A DNA stretch of 64,000 nt from Ruminococcaceae bacterium BL-4 (GCA_902809935.1 LR778134.1:1860001-1924000), one strand, 5' to 3'. Counted from the first letter of the stretch, positions 1 through 8,050 are shown. Program-made: numbers and translations. Notes: generated from the sequence alone by a model not told the origin.

Positions 1-223
1 CTTTTAAAAGAGAAGAAAAACCATTTAAAGCAGAAGAAAGTTCTCTTAAGCTTTCAAAAGAAATTTTTCCTTCAGTAAAGACTTCATGTCCGAGGTGAAT
101 CGGATATTCCAAACGATCGAGATCTACAATTTTTCCCTTTTGCAGCTGTGCAATCCGCATTTTAAGCATGCTGGAGCCGATGTCGATAACAGCGGCACAT
201 TTTCCGGCTCTTTTTTTATTCAT
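1..223 (-). CDS. Ppx/GppA phosphatase family protein, N-terminal part
   Basis: Partial gene: the start is at 223 and the C-terminal part lies beyond the left edge. About 74 residues are visible. The segment CAAVIDIGSSMLKMRIAQ matches the first phosphate-binding loop of the actin-like ASKHA fold of exopolyphosphatase and guanosine pentaphosphate phosphohydrolase, which normally reads DIGSNS-x-R. Family members hydrolyse polyphosphate or pppGpp. The start is supported by an AGGTG-type ribosome site just upstream. In the visible part, Ser replaces the usual Asn after DIGS and Lys replaces the usual Arg. Without the rest I cannot choose between Ppx and GppA. Confidence 0.75.
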   Translation of the reverse strand, partial: MNKKRAGKCAAVIDIGSSMLKMRIAQLQKGKIVDLDRLEYPIHLGHEVFTEGKISFESLRELSSALNGFSSLLK

Positions 224-317
224 TCGATTCACACCTGATTTCTATTTTACGATAATAATATATTATAATTATATCAGACAATTATTCTTCCTACAAGGAA
301 AGTACTTTTATATTTAA

Positions 318-345
318 AAAAGGTCTGCAGAAATGCAGACCTTTT
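318..345 (-). terminator. Terminator of the ABC-2/GntR operon
   Basis: Perfect 12-bp inverted repeat (318-329 with 334-345) closing on a GAAA tetraloop. It starts one base past the stop codon of the permease gene. The A/T-rich foot can serve as U-tract on the minus strand. Confidence 0.75.
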
Positions 346-346
346 C

Positions 347-1003
347 TTAAAATTCTTTTTGATTATAGATGTGAATAGAAAGCATACAAGATAAAAACAG
401 CAGCACAATTCCGGCGGGAATGGAAAGATAGCAATAGATTGGAATCATCGATTCGATTCCACTGAATTCGAAAGAAGCAAACAAATTGTCAAGGGCACCG
501 CTTTTTCCAAGAAAAATAAAGATCAGTACTGGAATCATAATGACTGCGATTGAAATCATGCGGGAGTGTTCCGGTCCAAAGCGATAAATAATGGGAAATA
601 AAACAGAGTACATGAAGCACACCAGAAAAACGGTTATACAGAGAACGGGGACGAAAGGAATGTCACTTTCTGAACGAGGGACAAAAATTTTGCTGATGAG
701 TTCTAATATGGTAACGACAAGGATTCCGCCTAGAATCGTTAGCAGAGAGGAGCAGTAGCGAGCTTCTACGATTGTTTTCTTTTTAATTGGAAGTGTCTGT
801 GCGAAAGAATCCCATTTAGCGGCATCATCGTAATAAAAAATATTAACAGAAGAAGCCATTAAAAAAACGCAAACCATTGAAAGAGCATAAGTACTGCTTC
901 TAAATGAAAATGTGAATAGAATTGTCATGATTAGCAAAATTGGAATTTGTGAACGCATCAGTTTTTTCAGTACCAGAAAATCTTTTGAGATAAGACCAAT
1001 CAT
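347..1003 (-). CDS. ABC-2 family transporter permease
   Basis: 218-residue integral membrane protein with about six hydrophobic segments. The first is near residues 17-33, and a short soluble stretch (about 56-80, containing YYDDAAKWDSFAQTLPI) follows the second. That pattern fits the small ABC2_membrane_5-type permeases that pair with YtrA-type GntR regulators. It should form the transmembrane half of an exporter with the ATPase encoded immediately upstream; the stop of that gene and the start of this one overlap in TAATG. The substrate is unknown; relatives are linked to envelope stress or peptide antibiotics. Family placement is by overall pattern and operon context rather than by one diagnostic motif. 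Confidence 0.8.
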   Translation of the reverse strand: MIGLISKDFLVLKKLMRSQIPILLIMTILFTFSFRSSTYALSMVCVFLMASSVNIFYYDDAAKWDSFAQTLPIKKKTIVEARYCSSLLTILGGILVVTILELISKIFVPRSESDIPFVPVLCITVFLVCFMYSVLFPIIYRFGPEHSRMISIAVIMIPVLIFIFLGKSGALDNLFASFEFSGIESMIPIYCYLSIPAGIVLLFLSCMLSIHIYNQKEF

Positions 1004-1866
1004 TATTTTTCTCCTTTCACAAAAAAGACCATAATTTCGTCTAGGCTGACTCGATCTAAGACCATATCTGGATGATTTTTCTTTGATAAATGACGGTCCT
1101 TTACCAAAATTTCATACCCAAAACTGTTTTCACGATAGGAAATATATTCGGAAGGATCAAGCATTTCAAAGTTTTGTTTTCCACATTTCAAAAGTCCAAA
1201 GCTGTCTAGAATCTGATCTTTTGGAGAAGAAAAGAGGATTTTTCCCTGATGGATAAAGGTAATGTAATCCGCAATCTTTTCGAGATCGCTGGTGATATGG
1301 GAAGACATTAAAATGGAATGGGATTCATCTTGGATGAAATTATAAAAAATCTCCAAAATTTCGTCTCGTACAACAGGGTCCAATCCGCTGGTAGCTTCAT
1401 CTAAAATTAGAAGCTTTGGATGATGTGCAAGTGCACAGGCAATAGAGAGTTTCATTTTCATTCCACGTGAGTATTCTTTAATAGGACGCTTCGGCGGAAG
1501 CTTAAACTCCTTTAGATAAGACTGATAAAGAGAGCGATCCCAGTTTTGATGGATTTTCGAAAGAATTTTTTCTGCTTTTTCCGCAGAAAGAGTTTCGTGC
1601 AGCGGACACTCATCAAATACGACCCCAATTTTTTCTTTGACTTCAATTTCATTTTGTGCAATTTCTTTTCCAAAAATTCGAATCGTTCCGCTATCCGGGT
1701 GGAGCAGATTCAAAATACATTTAATAGTTGTCGTTTTTCCCGCTCCGTTTTGTCCGATAAATCCCATCACGCTTCCGCGCGGCAGAGTAAGGTTAATATC
1801 TTTTAAGGCAAAGCCGCTTTGAAAAGATTTATTTAGGGATCTAATTTCTAAATCATTTTCCATCAT
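1003..1866 (-). CDS. ABC transporter ATP-binding protein
   Basis: 287-residue nucleotide-binding subunit. Walker A is GQNGAGKTT (about 38-46), the signature is YSRGMKMKL (about 132-140), Walker B is LLILDEATSGLD (about 152-163) and the switch His is in SSH (about 190). The signature reads SRG rather than SGG, common in YtrB/CcmA-like exporters. A short C-terminal extension (about 215-287) follows the core. The start codon overlaps the stop of the GntR gene by one base (TAATG) behind an AAAGGAG site, so translation is probably coupled. Predicted to power export with the 218-residue permease encoded downstream. Confidence 0.92.
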   Translation of the reverse strand: MMENDLEIRSLNKSFQSGFALKDINLTLPRGSVMGFIGQNGAGKTTTIKCILNLLHPDSGTIRIFGKEIAQNEIEVKEKIGVVFDECPLHETLSAEKAEKILSKIHQNWDRSLYQSYLKEFKLPPKRPIKEYSRGMKMKLSIACALAHHPKLLILDEATSGLDPVVRDEILEIFYNFIQDESHSILMSSHITSDLEKIADYITFIHQGKILFSSPKDQILDSFGLLKCGKQNFEMLDPSEYISYRENSFGYEILVKDRHLSKKNHPDMVLDRVSLDEIMVFFVKGEK

Positions 1867-2240
1867 TATTCTCCTTTATAAAGAATCGTAAGCATTTCCA
1901 AAAGTTCTTCATAGGAAATGTCATAATTTTTTGCAGTTTCAACCGCTTTGGCAAGTTGCTCTTGTGTAATGCGCAGCTGATTTTCATGGAGTAGCTCTGG
2001 ACTTTTTCCGGCAATAAAGCTTCCTTTTCCGACAATGGTATGAAGAAATCCTTCGCGTTCCAGTTCTTCATAAGCACGTTTTGTTGTAATTACGCTGATT
2101 CGAAGTTCTTTTGCTAATAGCCGCATAGAAGGCAGAGCTTCTCCATTTTTTAGTTCACCAGTCAAAATCTTTTCTTTGATCTGAGAAGTAATCTGCTCAT
2201 AGATTGGCAGATTGTTAGAGTTACTGATAATAATGTCCAT
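1866..2240 (-). CDS. GntR family regulator, YtrA type
   Basis: 124 residues: a winged-helix GntR DNA-binding domain (about 10-76, with LPIYEQITSQIKEKILTGEL, then SMRLLAKELRISVITTKRAYEELEREGF) and a short helical tail of about 45 residues in place of a large effector domain. This is the YtrA layout, where the regulator leads an operon encoding its ABC transporter. An inverted repeat overlaps the start of its own transcription region (2261-2285), so autorepression is likely. The inducer is unknown; members often respond to cell-wall antibiotics. Confidence 0.9.
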   Translation of the reverse strand: MDIIISNSNNLPIYEQITSQIKEKILTGELKNGEALPSMRLLAKELRISVITTKRAYEELEREGFLHTIVGKGSFIAGKSPELLHENQLRITQEQLAKAVETAKNYDISYEELLEMLTILYKGE

Positions 2241-2260
2241 GGATAATCCTCTTTAATTAT

Positions 2261-2285
2261 ATTGTGTATACACTATATATACAAT
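2261..2285 (-). promoter_or_regulatory. Probable GntR (YtrA-type) operator
   Basis: Imperfect inverted repeat ATTGTGTATA-N5-TATATACAAT (9 of 10 positions symmetric), containing the perfect palindrome GTGTATACAC at 2264-2273. It lies directly downstream of, and touching, the -10 box of the minus-strand promoter of the GntR gene. A dimeric repressor there would block initiation. Confidence 0.6.
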
Positions 2286-2311
2286 ATATTCATTAGCCTT
2301 GTGTTTGTCAA
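2283..2311 (-). promoter_or_regulatory. Promoter of the GntR/ABC-2 operon
   Basis: On the minus strand, TTGACA (2311-2306), a 17-base spacer and TATATT (2288-2283). It is followed by the operator and then the gene start at 2240. Confidence 0.7.
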
Positions 2312-2361
2312 TAGAGAAATCAATAAATCAATAAAATTATTTTGAAAAGATGAAAGCAATG

Positions 2362-2390
2362 TTGCATTTTGGTAACAATACTGTTATAAT
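2362..2390 (+). promoter_or_regulatory. Promoter of the SH3-lysozyme gene
   Basis: TTGCAT (2362-2367), a 17-base spacer and TATAAT (2385-2390). Transcription should start near 2397, only about 15 bases before a leader hairpin. Confidence 0.6.
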
Positions 2391-2410
2391 TAGGGCGAAT
2401 TATGTGAAGT

Positions 2411-2443
2411 AAGCTCGTTTTATAGAAAATGAGCTTGCTTTTT
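2411..2443 (+). promoter_or_regulatory. Terminator-like hairpin in the leader of the SH3-lysozyme gene
   Basis: Stem AAGCTCGTTTT / AAAATGAGCTT (2411-2421 with 2426-2436, one G-U pair) with an ATAG loop. GC and five T residues follow. It sits between the promoter and the AAAGGAGG ribosome site (2449-2456), so it may attenuate or stabilise this mRNA. The minus-strand operon starts well upstream and reads away, so this is not its terminator. Confidence 0.5.
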
Positions 2444-2463
2444 GGACTAAAGGAGGCTTTTGA

Positions 2464-5400
2464 ATGAAAAAGAGAGATGGGATTTTACGGCGTACATCAG
2501 CAATTTTAATTGCAATTTGCATGATTGCCTCCATGCCGATGGGAGCTTTTGCGCAGTCGGAGCCGACACGGATTTATCGCGCCAGTGTAGGTCTTGCAAA
2601 AGCAGACAGTTCCGGTACGGCGACCGTCAATGCCGATTATCTGTATGTCCGTGAAGGGCCGGGGACAGATAACGATGTGGTTGGCGGACTAAAGCAGGGA
2701 GACTCGGTAAAAGTCCTTGAAAATGATGGAAGCTGGGCAAAAATTGATAACGGGAGTGGCCTTCAAGGATATTGCAGCTGTACATTTCTTGAGATTTCCA
2801 ACATGCCTGTTTCGGCAGGAAAAGCAGGAACTGTCAATGCAGATGTACTGAATGTTCGTTCCGGCGGAGGCACTAATTATGGCGTGCAGTTTACGCTTGC
2901 ACAGGGAACACAAGTAACTGTTCTAGACGACAGCGGAGATTGGGCGCAGATTCAGACAAGCGATGGAAAAAAAGGTTATTGCAGTAAAGAATTCCTTACA
3001 ATTTCCGGAACGTCTTCTTCAGATAGTGGTTCTTCTTCCAACTCAGAAAGTTCTCAAAAGGCAGGGACCGTCAATGCGGATGTGCTGAATGTTCGTTCTG
3101 GCGGAGGTACCAATTATGATGTTCTTTTTAAAATTTCACAGGGGACACAAGTAACTGTCCTAGATGACAGCGGAGATTGGGTGCAGATTCAGACAAGCGA
3201 TGGAAAAAAAGGTTATTGCAGTAAAGAATTTTTAGATATTAAAGATACAGCAGCGCAGACTCCGCCAGAAACACCTCCTCAGAATAACAATACAGATTCC
3301 AATAAAACCGGTACGGTAAATGCCGATGTGTTAAATGTACGTTCCGGCGGCGGCGCTAATTATGGCGTGCAGTTTACGTTGGCACAGGGAACAGAAGTGA
3401 CTGTCCTGGATGACAGCGGTGATTGGGTGCAAATTAAAACAAGCGAAGGAAAAACCGGATATTGCAGCAAAGAATATCTAACGATTTCTGGTGGCTCCTC
3501 TTCAGATAGTAGTTCTTCTGATTCGGGAAGCCCTCAGAAGACAGGTACTGTTAACGCTGATGTATTAAATGTTCGTTCCGGTGGAGGCGCTAATTATGGC
3601 GTGCAGTTTACATTGGCACAGGGAACAGAAGTAACTGTCCTTGATGACAGCGGAGATTGGGTGCAGATCAAAACAAGCGCTGGTAGAACCGGATATTGCA
3701 GCAAAGAGTTTTTAACGATTTCCGGAGGCTCTTCTTCAGACAGCGGTTCTTCGGATAATGGAAATTCTGGAGGGACGGCAACAACCACTGCAAAAGTTAC
3801 TGCTGATGTTTTAAATGTTCGCTCCGGAGATGGAACAAACTATTCGATTGACTTTACAGTTTCAGACGGGACGGTTGTTACTGTTTTAGAACAGCTTCCT
3901 TCCGGCTGGGCAAAAATTCAGACGAATTCAGGGGATACTGGATATTGCAGTATGGAATTCTTAACGCTCATCAATGGTGGAGAGTCAACCCCTCCGGATA
4001 GTGGTTCGAATACAACGCAAAAACTTGGAATTGTCACCGGATCCGATGTTCGTTTGAGAGAAGGCCCCGGTACAAACTATGACATTTTGACAACTTTAGG
4101 GCTGAATACACAGCTTGTTATTTTGGATACTTCTACTGAAGGCTGGGTAAAAGTTCAGACTTCCAACAACCAAACTGGGTATATGTGTTCTGATTATGTG
4201 AAAGAAATTTCCGATTCGGATTCTGCTGCTTCTGATATTTCGCTTTCCAATAATTCAGCTTCAGTGGAAGCAGGAAAGACGTTGTACATAAAAGCAAGCG
4301 TGACACCGAGCGATAGTGTTATTCTCTGGACAAGCAGTAACGAAGAGATTGCTTCTGTTGTAAATGGGTACATTTATGCGAAAGCACCGGGAAATGTTAC
4401 GATTACTGCAAAATCGGGTACTCATTCGGTATCGTGTAATGTGACAGTGAAAGAAGCAGATGCGGTTCGTTCTGCTTATGCAAATCCTAATGTGGTTATG
4501 GCAGGGAAATCAGCAACTTTAGTTGCAATTACAGATAGCTCGAGAACGGGCGTACAGTTTACAATGGATGGAAAAACATATACAGCTTCTTTAAAGCAGA
4601 CAGATACTACGAATGGCATCGTCACAAAAGTTTGGACCGCACAAGTCCAAGGGCTTTCTGCAGGGACACATCCATTTACTGCGGCAAGTACAACAGGCGG
4701 AGAATATACGAACGGCTATCAATCAGATGTTTTTGTCTCTGCACAATCTGATACCTCCGTTACAACGCAGGATGATCATCGCATGAGCGAACCTATGTTG
4801 GAACAGATGGAAAAATGGGAAGGCTATGCTTCTGCGGTTTATGCAGATCAGTTGACTTATGATAAGATTCCGACGGTTGGATATGGCATCGTACTTTATC
4901 CGGGGGATACTTTTTATAATAACTTGAGTGCAGAAGAAGCACATAGTCAGATGGTTAACTCACTCAATAAAGCAAGTTACACTTCCGTTCTTAATCAATT
5001 TGTCCATGCAAACAATCTTTATATTTCTCAGAGCCAGGCAGATGCACTGCTTAGTTTCTCTTATAATTGCGGTTCTGGTTATTTTAGCAATATGGGATTG
5101 CAGTGTGATTTCCGTACCATTATGCTGAATGCGGTCGATGTAAAAAGCGGAAATGCAAATTATTCAGCGACTGCGACCGATACCGTCAAAATGTACGCGT
5201 CAGTGGGAGGAAACCAGTGCGGAGTGCTCTCCAATGGAACCAGTATAACGGTAACAGGAATTCAGGCGGACGATCCTAAGAATGTTTATTATAAAGTGCA
5301 GACTTCTAATGGAGAAGGCGGCTGGGTCAATGCAGGATATGTTCATATTGATGATAGCTACGGACTTAAAAAAGATTTGAATTATACAAATGCAAAGGCA

Positions 5401-5571
5401 ATGGGCAATGAATTCTTGCTCTGGTGTACAGCCGGAGGAAATGCCTATGAAGGTTTAATGTATCGTCGTCTTGGAGAAGTCAATGTTTATAATTACAACG
5501 AATATGATTTCGTTCGCTACAATAATCATGGCTATGTTTATCCAAGTGCCCTTCAAGGTCAGATTCCTTAA
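2464..5571 (+). CDS. Secreted multi-SH3 cell-wall lysozyme (GH24-like)
   Basis: 1035 residues. A signal peptide ends near ...GAFA (about 30). Seven bacterial SH3 domains follow (about 53-112, 120-180, 201-260, 282-342, 360-420, 440-502, 521-582) joined by Ser/Gly-rich linkers. Next come a Big_2/Ig-like domain (about 592-668), an unassigned beta-rich stretch (about 669-763) and a phage-type GH24 muramidase domain from about 776. In that domain MEKWEGYASAVYAD carries the likely catalytic Glu787, followed by PTVGYG and SFSYNCGSGYF. A further SH3-like segment (about 902-962) precedes the C-terminal helix motif EFLLWCTAGG...GLMYRR, which looks like the end of the lysozyme fold. The product should bind and cleave peptidoglycan outside the cell. 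The start is set by AAAGGAGG seven bases upstream. Stands alone between a promoter and a terminator. Confidence 0.88.
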   Translation: MKKRDGILRRTSAILIAICMIASMPMGAFAQSEPTRIYRASVGLAKADSSGTATVNADYLYVREGPGTDNDVVGGLKQGDSVKVLENDGSWAKIDNGSGLQGYCSCTFLEISNMPVSAGKAGTVNADVLNVRSGGGTNYGVQFTLAQGTQVTVLDDSGDWAQIQTSDGKKGYCSKEFLTISGTSSSDSGSSSNSESSQKAGTVNADVLNVRSGGGTNYDVLFKISQGTQVTVLDDSGDWVQIQTSDGKKGYCSKEFLDIKDTAAQTPPETPPQNNNTDSNKTGTVNADVLNVRSGGGANYGVQFTLAQGTEVTVLDDSGDWVQIKTSEGKTGYCSKEYLTISGGSSSDSSSSDSGSPQKTGTVNADVLNVRSGGGANYGVQFTLAQGTEVTVLDDSGDWVQIKTSAGRTGYCSKEFLTISGGSSSDSGSSDNGNSGGTATTTAKVTADVLNVRSGDGTNYSIDFTVSDGTVVTVLEQLPSGWAKIQTNSGDTGYCSMEFLTLINGGESTPPDSGSNTTQKLGIVTGSDVRLREGPGTNYDILTTLGLNTQLVILDTSTEGWVKVQTSNNQTGYMCSDYVKEISDSDSAASDISLSNNSASVEAGKTLYIKASVTPSDSVILWTSSNEEIASVVNGYIYAKAPGNVTITAKSGTHSVSCNVTVKEADAVRSAYANPNVVMAGKSATLVAITDSSRTGVQFTMDGKTYTASLKQTDTTNGIVTKVWTAQVQGLSAGTHPFTAASTTGGEYTNGYQSDVFVSAQSDTSVTTQDDHRMSEPMLEQMEKWEGYASAVYADQLTYDKIPTVGYGIVLYPGDTFYNNLSAEEAHSQMVNSLNKASYTSVLNQFVHANNLYISQSQADALLSFSYNCGSGYFSNMGLQCDFRTIMLNAVDVKSGNANYSATATDTVKMYASVGGNQCGVLSNGTSITVTGIQADDPKNVYYKVQTSNGEGGWVNAGYVHIDDSYGLKKDLNYTNAKAMGNEFLLWCTAGGNAYEGLMYRRLGEVNVYNYNEYDFVRYNNHGYVYPSALQGQIP
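2824..3725 (+). repeat. Tandem SH3-coding repeats within the lysozyme gene
   Basis: Four units (starting near 2824, 3061, 3310 and 3541) encode nearly identical SH3 domains with the core DVLNVRSGGG-NY and VTVLDDSGDW-QI. They are also highly similar as DNA. Ser-rich linkers of varying length separate them. Domains 1, 6 and 7 of the protein are more divergent. The pattern fits recent internal duplication and could vary in copy number between strains. Confidence 0.85.
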
Positions 5572-5584
5572 ATAATAAAAATAA

Positions 5585-5617
5585 AAATCGCTTTCCGTAA
5601 TGGGAAGCGATTTTTTT
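5585..5617 (+). terminator. Rho-independent terminator
   Basis: Stem 5585-5596 with 5602-5613 (AAATCGCTTTCC / GGGAAGCGATTT, one G-U pair), loop GTAAT, then a run of seven T. It ends the SH3-lysozyme transcript. Confidence 0.85.
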
Positions 5618-5766
5618 ATATTGTTTTATTGATTGGATAACTGTACGGATTACTTTAATTTCGTGATATTAAAATAAAACATTTCTATAAAATCCTTCTT
5701 TTAAGGAAGACCATTTTATAGTATACTAAAGCTGGATTAAATTTTACAAAAAGGAGATTACTTAGA

Positions 5767-6129
5767 ATGAAAAGTCGTTTTCTGCATGCTAATTTAAATG
5801 TTCTCGATTTGGAAAAAAGTATCACTTTTTATCATCAGGCACTCGGACTCCATGAAGTACGCCGGAAAGAGGCAAAGGATGGATCGTTTATTTTGGCTTT
5901 TCTGGAAGATGGAGAAAGTGATTTTCAATTGGAACTCACATGGCTTCGGGATCGCAAGAATCCCTATAATCTAGGCGATAATGAACATCATATTGCGTTT
6001 CGGGTAGAAAATAAAAAGGAAGCTCATGAATTGCATCAAAAAATGGGCTGTATCTGCTATGAAAACAAGGAAATGGGGCTCTATTTTATCAATGATCCGG
6101 ATGGATATTGGCTGGAGATTCTGGACTGA
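5767..6129 (+). CDS. VOC/glyoxalase I-like protein
   Basis: 120 residues, one vicinal-oxygen-chelate unit pair as in small glyoxalase I. Candidate metal ligands are His8 (FLHANLNV), the Glu in LELTW (about 58), the His in HHIAF (about 75) and the Glu in YWLEILD (about 118). All four positions match lactoylglutathione lyase, so methylglyoxal detoxification is plausible. Clostridia often lack glutathione, so another thiol or another reaction is possible. AAAAAGGAG lies just before the start. The last 41 bp overlap the convergent hydrolase gene. Confidence 0.8.
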   Translation: MKSRFLHANLNVLDLEKSITFYHQALGLHEVRRKEAKDGSFILAFLEDGESDFQLELTWLRDRKNPYNLGDNEHHIAFRVENKKEAHELHQKMGCICYENKEMGLYFINDPDGYWLEILD

Positions 6130-6841
6130 TATAGTCGATTTCCTGCCCGCAGTGAGTCAGATTCACTAAATGACTTCGATAAGGATCTGCCATCGGGTCT
6201 TCTTTCACTTTTTCGAAGCAGGAATAATTGTCCCCAAAATGCATAGGAATACAGACATCTGCTCCCACCGTTCTCATAAAATAATCCAGCCCCCAGAGAT
6301 ATTGATTTTCCAGGCGCGGATCCATGGGAACAAAAGCAATATCAATCTTTTTGCCTTTTATGGAATCAATTTCTTTTTGATAGGCTGCCTTCATATGAGC
6401 ATTATTTTCCTCGGTGTCACCTTCCCAGTGCCACCAGTTTAAATCACCTGCATGGTAAATACAGAGATTGTCAATCCAAATTAAAAATGCAACTCCTAGG
6501 TCGGTAGAGGTTAAAGTGTGAATTTTAATATCTCCCATATCGTAATCTGTATCAGGTGCCACATAAAGCGCTTTTTGCAATTTGGGAAGGTCATTGGAGA
6601 GAATATAGCGAATTCTTGGACAAAATTCGCGCCATTTAAAAATATGAGGATCAAAATGGTCAAGATGACTGTGAGAAACAAATACAATGGTATCTTTTTT
6701 AGGTAAGACAGATTCATCTACAAATCCCTGGTCGAATGTTCCGCCGGCAGTTGGATGAGTGCAGTCATCGAAAATTAAAAGATGGTCTTCAGTTTCTACT
6801 ACAAATCCGCTGTTATAAAGATACCAGATCTTTGTATTCAT
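6089..6841 (-). CDS. Metallo-beta-lactamase fold hydrolase
   Basis: 250 residues. The metal-binding motif HSHLDHFD (about 57-64) is followed by a later Asp/His pair in YHAGDLNWW and the His of PMHFGDN. This is the UlaG/RomA-like branch of the superfamily. The substrate cannot be read from sequence; members act on phosphodiesters, lactones or thioesters. A clear AAGGAG site precedes the ATG at 6841. The 3' end runs 41 bp into the VOC gene, tail to tail, with no terminator between them. Confidence 0.85.
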   Translation of the reverse strand: MNTKIWYLYNSGFVVETEDHLLIFDDCTHPTAGGTFDQGFVDESVLPKKDTIVFVSHSHLDHFDPHIFKWREFCPRIRYILSNDLPKLQKALYVAPDTDYDMGDIKIHTLTSTDLGVAFLIWIDNLCIYHAGDLNWWHWEGDTEENNAHMKAAYQKEIDSIKGKKIDIAFVPMDPRLENQYLWGLDYFMRTVGADVCIPMHFGDNYSCFEKVKEDPMADPYRSHLVNLTHCGQEIDYISPESPANIHPDH

Positions 6842-6932
6842 GGAATCAGCTCCTTATTTTAAGTATCATATCTGCAAAAGCGGAATTTGAGAAACTCCTT
6901 TGACATATATTTTGCCAAGGAGGTTCTTTTTT

Positions 6933-7718
6933 ATGAAATGTTTTGTTTTAACAAAGAGAAAGGCAATCTTAGCATTGTCGATCGCGGTATGTGTTGCCGC
7001 CGGAATTGTATTCGGGATTCACGGAGCCGCTGCGAATGCGGCAGCTACAAAAACGAGGCTTATCCCAATTTATAATGTAAAAACAGATCAAAAAAAGATT
7101 TCGATCAGCTTCGATGCAGCGTGGGGAAATGAACAGACACAGAATTTGATTGATATTTTAGGAAAGTATTCTGTTAAAACCACATTTTTTGTTGTGGGGT
7201 CATGGGTGGAAAAATATCCGGAATCCGTAAAAGCTTTGGTAGATGCAGGACACGAGGTGTGCAATCATTCGGATTCTCATCCACACATGCCGCAGCTTTC
7301 GAGAGAAAAGATTGCATCGGAAATTCAAAATTGCAACCAAAAAATCAAGGCAATCACCGGAAAAGAGCCAACTTTATTCCGTGCACCCTATGGAGATTAT
7401 AATAATACTTTAATTGAGACTGTCAAGAGCCTTAACATGCATGAGATTCAGTGGAACGTTGACAGTTTGGATTGGAAAGACCCAACACCGCAGCAAATTT
7501 ATGAACGTGTGATTGGAAAAGTTCAGCCGGGATCGATCGTTTTATTACATAATGGGGCAAAAAACACACCTGCTGCATTGCCTTCCATTTTGGAAACTTT
7601 GCAAAAAGAAGGTTATGAGATTGTCCCGATTTCCCAATTGATTTATAACGGCAGTTATAAAATTGATAATAATGGAACACAGATTCCAACGGATCAGGGA
7701 ACTTCATCAGGAGGCTGA
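6933..7718 (+). CDS. pdaB: Polysaccharide deacetylase, PdaB-like
   Basis: 261 residues. The start is the ATG at 6933, placed nine bases after AAGGAGG; an in-frame ATG at 6900 lies before that site and is not used. An N-terminal membrane anchor or signal (about 9-32) is followed by a NodB-homology domain. The motifs are SFDAAWGNEQT, NHSDSHPHM, RAPYGDYNN and LLHNG. The first motif has Asp-Ala-Ala-Trp where most deacetylases have Asp-Asp-Gly-Pro, which is typical of sporulation PdaB proteins. Expected to act on spore-cortex peptidoglycan from the cell surface. Spore genes follow downstream (SASP at 8051). Confidence 0.85.
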   Translation: MKCFVLTKRKAILALSIAVCVAAGIVFGIHGAAANAAATKTRLIPIYNVKTDQKKISISFDAAWGNEQTQNLIDILGKYSVKTTFFVVGSWVEKYPESVKALVDAGHEVCNHSDSHPHMPQLSREKIASEIQNCNQKIKAITGKEPTLFRAPYGDYNNTLIETVKSLNMHEIQWNVDSLDWKDPTPQQIYERVIGKVQPGSIVLLHNGAKNTPAALPSILETLQKEGYEIVPISQLIYNGSYKIDNNGTQIPTDQGTSSGG

Positions 7719-7740
7719 TCCTTTTTGAAAGGATGTTAAT

Positions 7741-7959
7741 ATGGCACAGGTTACAGAAATTCGATTAGTAAAACGTCCGATAAGGATTACAAAAAAAACA
7801 ACAATTGATGTAGCACAGGATGAGAATTGGTTTTCCATTTGGATTCATGAAGCAGGGCAGGAAAAAGGGCTCACTCCGTGCCCGGTCAGTTTACAGATCA
7901 ATCAAAAAACAGCAGAAGAATTGATGAATTTATTAGGGAAATTTTTGAATAAAAAGTAA
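7741..7959 (+). CDS. Unknown 72-residue protein
   Basis: I do not recognise this family. The protein is basic at the N-terminus (LVKRPIRITKKTTIDV), has a central DENWFSIWIHEAGQEKG stretch and ends in an amphipathic helix (TAEELMNLLGKFLNKK). There is no signal peptide, membrane span or cysteine pair. GAAAGGA precedes the ATG. It lies 22 bp after pdaB on the same strand and 91 bp before a SASP gene, so forespore expression is possible but not shown. Confidence 0.7.
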   Translation: MAQVTEIRLVKRPIRITKKTTIDVAQDENWFSIWIHEAGQEKGLTPCPVSLQINQKTAEELMNLLGKFLNKK

Positions 7960-8050
7960 AAAATTGTTACTCATAAAACAGTACATTCCTCACAAACTAG
8001 GAAAGCAAACGCAAGAGATATAAAATTTATTTTGTAAGGAGTGTATTGAA

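Noticed and set aside
2824-3725. CRISPR-like direct repeats
   Set aside because: The repeats are long, in frame and encode SH3 domains; no short repeat-spacer pattern exists anywhere in the window.
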